A stretch of DNA of 64,000 nucleotides from Panax quinquefolius. Taxonomy: Eukaryota > Streptophyta > Magnoliopsida > Apiales > Araliaceae. The stretch is from the NCBI GenBank assembly GCA_020205615.1, contig CM035162.1, positions 35,490,479 through 35,554,478 on the forward strand, read 5' to 3'. Each line of letters starts with the position of its first letter. The first letter of the stretch is position 1. Positions 56,515-64,000 of this stretch are shown here, one piece after another. The notes beneath the pieces were generated by a model, which had not been told where the DNA came from, searched no databases, and was given only the letters and a program-made list of their open reading frames with translations. A program made the translations under genes and the position numbers.

Positions 56515-57191
56515 TCTACAATTATTGATAAATTTTGATTTTTTTAAGTAAATTTGTGAAATTTTAAAATTTAAATTGATATGAAGTTATTTAGTTTTAC
56601 AAACAAATAATAATTCTAGTGTTATTAAACCCGGACCGGCCCGCCGGTCCAATCGGTAAAAAACCAAAATCGGTCGGCTCTCTTCTCTGGTCTGGTTCAG
56701 CCTGATTTTTTTGATTTGGTCAAAAATAGATTGACCCAATTGACCACCAGTCCAACTGATGGTTTAACCGGTAAAATCAGTTAATTGACGCAGTGAACCG
56801 GTTTTTAATTTTTATTTTTTTTATACCAAAAAAATTTTAATATTAAAATTAACCACTTTTAGTAATATTATAACTCAACTTTATTATGTTTTAGTTCATA
56901 AAAATGAGATTTTTTTAAAATTTTATTAATTACTAATAATATATATTTTTATATATTTATGACGTCACTGGGTCAATAACGGTTCGACCACTGGTTGGAC
57001 CAGTGATCCATCCATCCGATACCTTTTACGGTTCGATGACCGGTCCGGGTCTGACAACCTTGAATAATTGTAAACTATCTATAAAGTATTTTTTCAAAAC
57101 TTGAAAGAAATTATATTAATTTTAAATTTTAGGATTTCATAAATTGATTCTAAAAAGTCAAAATATATATCTAATTTTGGAATGGAGGTAG
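56515..57191. mobile_element. Stowaway-like MITE interrupted by another element
   Basis: (TA)CTCATTCCGTTC at the left and TTGGAATGGAGGTAG(TA) at the right match the Stowaway terminal consensus in inverted orientation. TA flanks are at 56513-56514 and 57192-57193. A 438-bp GC-richer element at 56621-57058 splits it. Confidence 0.75.
56621..57058. mobile_element. TIR element inserted in the Stowaway MITE
   Basis: The ends GTTATTAAACCCGGACC and, read inward from the right, GTTGTCAGACCCGGACC are inverted repeats with few mismatches. The interior has many GGTTCGA, CCGGT and GACC motifs and no coding frame. I found no clean target duplication, so the class is open. Confidence 0.65.
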
Positions 57192-57193
57192 TA

Positions 57194-57621
57194 TTAAATA
57201 AAACAGTATTTTTTCCAAGCCCATCTAATATTTATAAATATAAAAGATTTTTGCTAAGATTTATTAGCCAAGTCTTTAACTGAATTTATCAGTTAGTTTC
57301 AATAAGTAGAATTGATATAATAATCAATAGAAGTTATTAAACTTAGTAAGTGATAATTATGAAACGATAGAAATGATGTATGACCTGAAATTAGCAAAGA
57401 CAGATAGAAGAATGAATATTTAATAAGATAGCCTTCTTTTATCTACAAAATACCAAAAAAATAAATTAAAAAAAAAAAAAAAAAGACTGCCAAACAGTAA
57501 ATCATCTTCTTTCCTTTTCTTTTCTTCTTTGTGTTAAATGGTGTATTGATTTCACTACTCCATAATTATTACAAATATATATATATATATAAGAGAGAAA
57601 TATCATAATAATGAAAAAAAT
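57194..57621. other. AT-rich intergenic DNA
   Basis: Homopolymer A tract near 57463-57484 and a TA tract near 57578-57591. No gene recognised. Confidence 0.5.
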
Positions 57622-57800
57622 TGTGTTGATTGTATCTTAATATATCTTAACTGTCCACATCTTAATGTATCTTAATGTGGTCCTCTAGATAGGTTAAACA
57701 AGTTTGTATCTTAATGATTTAGAAGTATTCAAAGAGAATTTTTTTATTCCAATTTTAAACATTAAAATGTATTAAAAAATGAATTGTTCAGATGCATTTT
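57622..57800. mobile_element. Decayed MITE related to 11122-11330
   Basis: The left end TGTGTTGATTGTATCTTAAT and its continuation ATATCTTAAC match the terminal repeat of the 11122 element, including internal repeats of ATCTTAAT. The right end is eroded (near AAAATGTATTAAAAAATG), so the boundary is approximate. Confidence 0.55.
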
Positions 57801-58137
57801 GAAAGAATTTTTTTGGACATTTGAAACTACCAGAATCCAACTGTAAACAAAAAAAAAGGCCTTGGAGTTGGTTAATATGCAATCATAAAAGGGGACCATT
57901 TTCTTTATCCTAGTAGAGTGGACAGATGGCAAGCAGAAAAACACAAAGATACAAATTACTAGGACAGAGACGGACCATGGGGAAGAACATGTTTAGGAAC
58001 TTTGAGCCTTATCCTTGAGTTGCATAACATCCAAATTTCTGCATATTGTTTTCAAGAAGTGGGGTTTAAGGCCAGTTCATCACATGGTCTTATGGAGAAA
58101 ACAGATGGCATAATAATTCTTCTTTCTGTTTCAAAAT

Positions 58138-58168
<31 letters not shown>

Positions 58169-59838
58169 TGTATAATAGTTTATGGAGCGTTTAGTGCATT
58201 TGAAATTATAAACGCACTTGAGAATCGTGTTCGTCTATAAACAGTATATTCTAAACGCAAGTCTTTTAACTCATAAATGCACCATTTAGGACTACTTTTT
58301 ATGTGGTGGCCAAACGCGGTCTAAATGTTACCGTTGCAAAGGCTATAAACTACTAGGGTAGTCAAACATACCCCCATTTAGTTGCATATTATATGCCACC
58401 ACTGCTACATCTTTAGCATATGTTAAGGATATATTTGAAAAAAATAATATATTTTTTTAAAAAGTTGGTCGTTTTAATAATGTATTTCTATTTGTGGAAG
58501 AGATGGACTGATAAGCAGAGTTTGTGCAATTAATGGAATGCTGCCATAGGGAGTGGTGGTCCATTTGAGATGCCTAGCTACCGGCCTTTGTTCGACCGGA
58601 GTGACCACAAGTCAACATTCCAGCTGCCTCCTTCAAGGCATGATTTAGGACTAAGAACCACGGGTTGGAGCTCAAAGGTCCCTACATTCTCCCAGCTCAC
58701 TCATCCACAATCTTGGTTATGTTAAATGTAAGTGAACCACACAAGCAAATGTTTCGACCAAGAAAAAAGAAATACAAGCTTGACATCGACACTCGCCCAT
58801 ATGTGGTTCGGTAAGCTACTTAATGTCTCTGTCTTTTTCATTTGTCGTTTATTCTTCTTATGTATTCCCTTGTCTTGCAAAATTAGATATACATTTTTAT
58901 CAAAATTAAAAATATATTTTTATTTTTACCCTAAAGTCACGCAGAGTTAAGGGTGTAAATTAACTAGTCAAAATAAATATTTATCGAAGTTCGATTTTAA
59001 CTCACAAATTTACCGAATATAAAATAAGGTTTTGATTGAAATTTCGTTTTTAATTTTGATATGAATTATCTCGAATCAGTCCGAACTTTAAAAAACTTTT
59101 CGAATAAATATAATCGTTTATAATTCAAATCGAACTTTAAAATTTCTTTTCATATATTTGAATCATTTATATTACTAAATCGAGTGAAAGATTAGTCATT
59201 TCTGCATCTGTTTCTTTCATTTTATACCCTTAAGCGGAGTTCTTAACATACTATTATATCATTACTTGTATAGATAGATCGAGTACAATTATTTCACCAC
59301 TACTTCGTTTTTAACAATCTATTTGGAAAATTAAAAAAAAATCTTAGAAAGTCTGTCAATTTTAGAAAATGTATCTCTAATTTGAAACCAAGGCAGTAAC
59401 TTTCAAGAACAAGCGAAATAATAAAGCGTAATAACACAACATACCAGGTGATGTAATCTTTTGAAAAGGCAAATAATCTTCAGCATATTTTCCACAACTA
59501 TCATTGGGATAAACTCAACTCAACTCAACTTTCATTTTGATAGATGAGATAAAATTATTCATACTGAAATACAATTCCTGTCATTGCTACTTGTTTTAAA
59601 CCAAATAATCATCATACATTTTACTACAAGATCGCCAAGTAGGCCTTGTTAATTGAAATGAAGAAATGACCATGCTTAAGACTAAGCTCCAACATGGACA
59701 GGCTAATCAATTTCGAATTGTCAAAACAGATTTTAAAAAATTAGCAAGAAGGGGAGGCAATTGGCAGAGAGCAGAGCGCTACGGCTTCATAAATAATATC
59801 TAAGCCCTTGGAAAAGAATCCAAAATTGTAATTCTACC
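57801..59838. other. Intergenic DNA downstream of the LPCAT gene
   Basis: An (AT)n tract lies at about 58139-58162. A stretch near 58170-58330 (GAGCGTTTAGTGCATTTG ... CCAAACGCGGTC) may be another small transposon but lacks clear ends. The open frame 58732-58950 shows nothing recognisable. The 3' untranslated region of the LPCAT gene should lie just left of 59839. Confidence 0.5.
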
Positions 59839-62255
59839 TCATTCTTCTTTTCGAGCTTTAGTTCTAGCGGGCCTTGCTGGTTTAACGATCTTGCCGAGAA
59901 GGACCAATAAGATGGGAACAATGGTTGCGATGAAGTATACGCTCTTGTATGCTGTCAGTGTTTCATGTAGGCTTAATACCTGCGATATTATAGCAAAGAA
60001 GCATTAAATACTACAGTGTTTTTATTTGATCATCTTCTGCAATAGCCAACTCATTTTATTTCTCATGTGCTCAAAAAGGTAAAAAGACTAACCATAAAAC
60101 CAACACAGGAGCAATTTAGAACCATAAGTGTGTAAGCAAAGTTCATGAACACAAAAATCTTCTGAACGACAGCCATATTAGAAGGAATCAATCGCTGCCA
60201 TCTGTAAATGACTGCTCATAAACATAATAAGTTAGAACCAAACTAATCATGAAATACCTAGTTATGTTATAGCAGTCCACAATATTGAATGCCTGTTTGT
60301 TACCTCTTGAACCGGCAATCATCAAAGCTGACTGAACAAAGAATATGATGTACCCAGGATACAAACCCTGTTATAGAAGGAGATCATTCTAACTAGTCAA
60401 ATTGGTGAAGTAGTAATTATGGAAAGAAAATGCATTGATGTTCATATGTATATCTGGAGTGATGAATTATGGAAGGATATCTTACACTATAAAGTGGTGA
60501 TATTCATTGGAGGACAAATGATCAGAAAATTAACTATATGTTGTTAAGATAAAAATAAGAATCATACAGATTAGTACAAGATAAACTTCTCCTAAGAAGC
60601 AAAAAGGTCTCTGAAAACATTTTTGACAACTTAAAATGAATGATGACAACCGATCAGAAGCACTACGTTATTGATCATTCAATTTTGTGGCATGACGAAT
60701 CTAAGTAGTTTGAGGACATTGAAAACAAACCGTTTATATCAAAAAGAGCAAGTGTATTATTATTATTTTTATTGTTTTTATTGTTACTAATTATTGGTTC
60801 TTGAGAAAGATATAAATTTATGGATAGAAAAACAAAAATTACCCCACCAAGAAATAGTTAAGGCTTGTTTAAATTACCCAAAAATAGTATTTTCTCTTTT
60901 ATGGTGTGTTTTGTGTTGTAAAGAGGAAAAGGCATGACCAGAAGAATTGTGTGAAATAAGTGAATTTATCTAGTTGAGGCATCTTGATTGAGAACGAGAA
61001 AGAGAGTCCTTCCTGTACTTTTAGAGGAAGGTTGGATGTAATTCTAGTACAAAAATACGGACATAAGCCCCCACAAACAAGCTCTCAGGCAAAAAGAATT
61101 GGAAATAGGTCAGGCTTTAGACGAGTTACTGATCTAGTAAAATAGCAAATTAGAAACTTGGGGGAAATCTTCCTGAATAGCTAAAGCCAAAGAAAGACCA
61201 GTAATAACATACTCTACAAGTAGAAAAGAAAGAGCCTTCTCTACCCTCTTCGTATTTGATTCATTACATCGGGGAAAGGTAGTATTTTGAATCAAACTTC
61301 AGGTAGGGTTTCTTATTGTAAGGCGGCCGGTAATGTATTCGCTCTGTTTTTAGAAAATGCTAACATGTTAATGAATTGCGTTTTGGTACGAACGTTTCAA
61401 AACATGGAACATTTTCGTTCTAAAACATTAAATTTAGAGATTCAAAACTTCTTTCCCTATTTAGTAACATATGACTAAGACTTTATTGCACAAGAATTAT
61501 TACAGATATGTTTACAATTTTGCAAATGAGTGACAGATAAATGGCCATACAAACAATGGCTAATATCAAATCTAACATAAGGTTAATATTTCCTATCTAT
61601 AATATTCCTTCAAAATATCTAGGATATCTATAACGCTCTATCAAAAAACCCTAATATTTATAATAAAATTTTAAAAAAATCAACTAGTGTCACCAAGTAA
61701 GCGCCTTGTGGACTTCAAAGAAGAGCAGTTATGACACTAACTTGACTAGATTCAACTACATCTTTTAAGAAAGTTATCCTAACGTTTCACATAAAAGTAT
61801 TTTGTATCAACTAAATGACCTGAAAAAACCTACCCCTCCTGTATTCCGTACCATGGAATGTGATGTTTTCCCTTTCGATTTTCATTCCTACCTAATAGGT
61901 TCTTATAACCAAGAGCACATATCTGAACCAGACTGAAGAAAACAATAATCAATCATGTCAAGAAGCCACAAAAACCTTTTATCACATAAAAACAACAAAA
62001 GTATACAGAACCCTCATATTCATATGAAAATTACTTAAGGAGAGAATTCATGATACCATTCATCAAAACTACAGATATTTCAAGGCAAGCAACACAGAAT
62101 TCAGAAACAGGGAATTGATTCATTGTCAGATTACAATCAGATTAGAGATTTTTGGTAATCAAAACTTACATGCCATACAGCACTGACTGTCTGCGTAGCC
62201 AGCAACTGGAAGAAACCAGGTTTCTTTCCCTTTTGAATGAGTCTCTCATAAACAT
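59839..62255 (-). CDS. LPCAT: Lysophospholipid acyltransferase (MBOAT), 3' exons
   Basis: The last four exons of a gene reading leftward: 62255-62170, 60367-60304, 60211-60093 and 59979-59839 (stop TGA 59839-59841), all with GT-AG borders. They give the C-terminal about 136 residues: [60 protein letters not shown], then hydrophobic helices and [20 protein letters not shown]. The end KARKEE is lysine-rich. VWHGLYPGY holds the conserved His of membrane-bound O-acyltransferases. The match is to plant LPCAT/LPLAT enzymes, which pass acyl groups between acyl-CoA and lysophospholipids in the ER (Lands cycle). At least three membrane segments are visible. The basic tail may be an ER-retrieval signal (inferred). 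The visible part is intact. The exon before 62255 must end in T to complete a Tyr codon and was not found before the right edge. Confidence 0.94.
60368..62169 (-). other. Large intron of the LPCAT gene, 1.8 kb
   Basis: Bounded by donor GTAAGT and acceptor ACAG on the minus strand, with the conserved His codon as the last codon of the upstream exon. The interior shows no transposon ends I could define. The open frame 61287-61478 has no recognised motif. Confidence 0.75.
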
Positions 62256-64000
62256 CTAGAGGAAAACAAAACCATTAGAATATATACATAATTTTACACA
62301 TTTAACAACATGAAACTTCAAAGTCAGGCAAATCAAGAGGTGAGGCAATGCTTGCAAATCAACATAATTTTACTTACACTTTTACTTACTAGGCAAATCA
62401 ATGGTGGTTAAACACAACCTTAAGTTGATATTTTACGCTTTACTTTTCCAAGTCTAATTCAATCGGTGCACGCTGATTTCATATTATTTCATCTCTCTCC
62501 CTCTCCCAAGTCCCAATCATGATATATATACATATAAGCAGATTTCTTCCTCCTCCAAACCACGATAAATACATATACACAGAATCTAAGCCAAAGGACA
62601 AGTATCTAACAGTGTCTTAGTTACTTCTCCGGAATTTTTTGAATTTGACATAGCCTGAAATTACATATTTGATTATTAAAACATAAGAAAGAGGACTACT
62701 AATACTGCAAGAAAAGCTTAGATCTAGCAGCAATAAACGGAGCAGTAGAGGAATAGAAAGATCAAGGCTTCTGTCGATTTCGTATCACTCTGCATCTTAT
62801 TCTACAACTAATACTATTTTTCAGAGGTTGAAAGAGAGTGAAGAGAACAGAAAAGTTCCTATACATTTATACATATATCAGAACTATTCCTACATATTAA
62901 AAAAAATCTAAAATCCAGTATAGGTCATTGCCTACACTAGCCATGAGCTAGATCCGCCCTGTTAAAAGTTGTCCCTTGTAGGAGCAGAAAGTCCTGACCC
63001 AGTTCGCAACCTGTCTGACTATGTGCAGTTTCAGGTTTTCAGCAATAGACATGGGAGCTCTTAAGTGAGGCCCAACCCTATGACAAATTAATATATCAAA
63101 AAAAGAAGGGGGAAAAACCTATGACAAATTTAGATAACCTGCCCAGCAGACATGTAAATCAACTTGTCAATCCAACCCGGAGAGCTGGTGGAGAACCAGG
63201 TACACTACCTTTACGTTATTGGCATTGCAAGTTCAACCCAAACCGAAAATGGCCAATTGGTTAACAGAAGAATTTCCAATCCTAACCACATCGGTAGGCT
63301 ATGTTCAGCTCAAACCAACAACAACATGGCCCAGCCTGTCCATTACTACCTTAGCCTACATAATGGCTATGTTACACCGACTCTTCACTTTGCCTTAAAG
63401 TACCAGAGTCCAACACTCGACACTCGAACAAGGGTATGTGTACTAGACAATTCATTTTAGTGTAAAGAATTGGCAAAATTGAAGAGTAATTGTGTCGAAC
63501 TTTTCAAAATACTGTGTCCAATTGGACGCTTCATCCAAGTCCATGTAACATAGCATAATGGCATGCTAAAAAAGAAAATGTCTATCAGCCAAATGAATAA
63601 ACTCCTGTGCCCCTAACTTATTCCTTGCCACGTCATCTAAGCTAATGAAACAGAAAAAGGAGGGCTTGGTCATTGGTGTTAGCTTCTCCCGAAGCTCTAA
63701 CAAAAAGTTTGTAAAGATAAAAATATCATATTAAAAATTAACTCTCCCCGTTCTAAAATATAAGATCAAGTTCGACTTTTGAAGTTGGTATGAGATACCT
63801 CAAAAAATTCAAAATTGATTGTAATTCATTTAATACACACTTCTGTGGGCCATGATTACAGGTACAAACTAATGTCACAACCGGATGCTCCATACAGATG
63901 AATTTATATTACGCAATTCCAAAAGGAGGTAGGTAGTTAGGCACGATGAATGGGTTTCACAAATTGACTTCCAAAATTCTATATGGGACTCATTTTGTGG
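62256..64000 (-). other. Upstream intron of the LPCAT gene, at least 1.7 kb
   Basis: From the acceptor (TTTCCTCTAG) of the exon at 62255 to the window edge no further LPCAT exon was found. The plus-strand open frame 63164-63460 shows no domain. Near 63743 a Stowaway-like opening (CTCTCCCCGTTCTAAAATA) occurs without a visible partner end. Confidence 0.6.

Noticed and set aside
61287..61478. Possible extra exon or small gene inside the LPCAT intron
   Set aside because: Opposite strand, no known motif, no splice logic with neighbouring exons.
63164..63460. 98-codon plus-strand frame near the right edge
   Set aside because: No domain recognised; lies within what should be an intron of the LPCAT gene, on the other strand.
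63743..63800. Stowaway-like left end (CTCTCCCCGTTCTAAAATA)
   Set aside because: No partner end within the window, so the element cannot be delimited.
1..64000. tRNA, rRNA, organellar insertions
   Set aside because: I looked for typical tRNA arms and rRNA words and saw none; the only tRNA-like matches are retrotransposon primer-binding sites.

Overview
The window is nuclear DNA of a flowering plant, most likely a eudicot. It is AT-rich and has spliced genes with plant-type protein families (a BAG co-chaperone and an MBOAT lysophospholipid acyltransferase), chromodomain-bearing Ty3/gypsy and several Ty1/copia LTR retrotransposons, Stowaway-like and hAT-like MITEs, and compound microsatellites. 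I cannot name the species.

Layout. 1-8964: a stack of Tekay/Del-like Ty3/gypsy pieces. Element F (+) is nearly all LTR (3' LTR 4678-8964). Its 5' LTR is broken by element E (-), whose LTR is in turn broken by element D (-), which runs off the left edge. 8965-11379: non-coding DNA with a (TA)n tract and three foldback MITEs. 11380-44503: a Russian-doll cluster at one site. A Ty1/copia relic G (-) was hit in gag by gypsy element A (12571-42839, duplicated site CCTTC). A's 3' LTR holds gypsy element B (to 39136) and a later solo LTR (39252-41845, duplicated site TTTAG). B's 5' LTR holds copia element C (22080-31059, duplicated site AAAAG). 44504-46290: MITEs and a microsatellite. 46291-47697 (-): a four-exon BAG-family gene. 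49171-54579: Ty1/copia element H (-, duplicated site ATTTA). 54585-59838: MITE-rich intergenic DNA. 59839-62255 (-): the last four exons of an LPCAT-type MBOAT gene whose 5' exons lie beyond the right edge.

Only two host genes are supported. Both read leftward and both look intact in what is visible. All retroelement reading frames are broken by stops, frameshifts or deletions, so they are annotated as pseudogenes.

The most unusual signals are non-coding. The Tekay-like LTRs carry tandem short hairpins in which a near-constant loop (consensus GGCCYGTAGTGCA) sits between stems that differ but remain complementary. Some also carry a second hairpin array with TTATTCCA/TGGAATAA stems. The leader of copia element C carries a third array (AAATAAA/TTTATTT stems). 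The BAG gene has a recent in-frame 22-residue tandem duplication and a microsatellite touching its stop codon.
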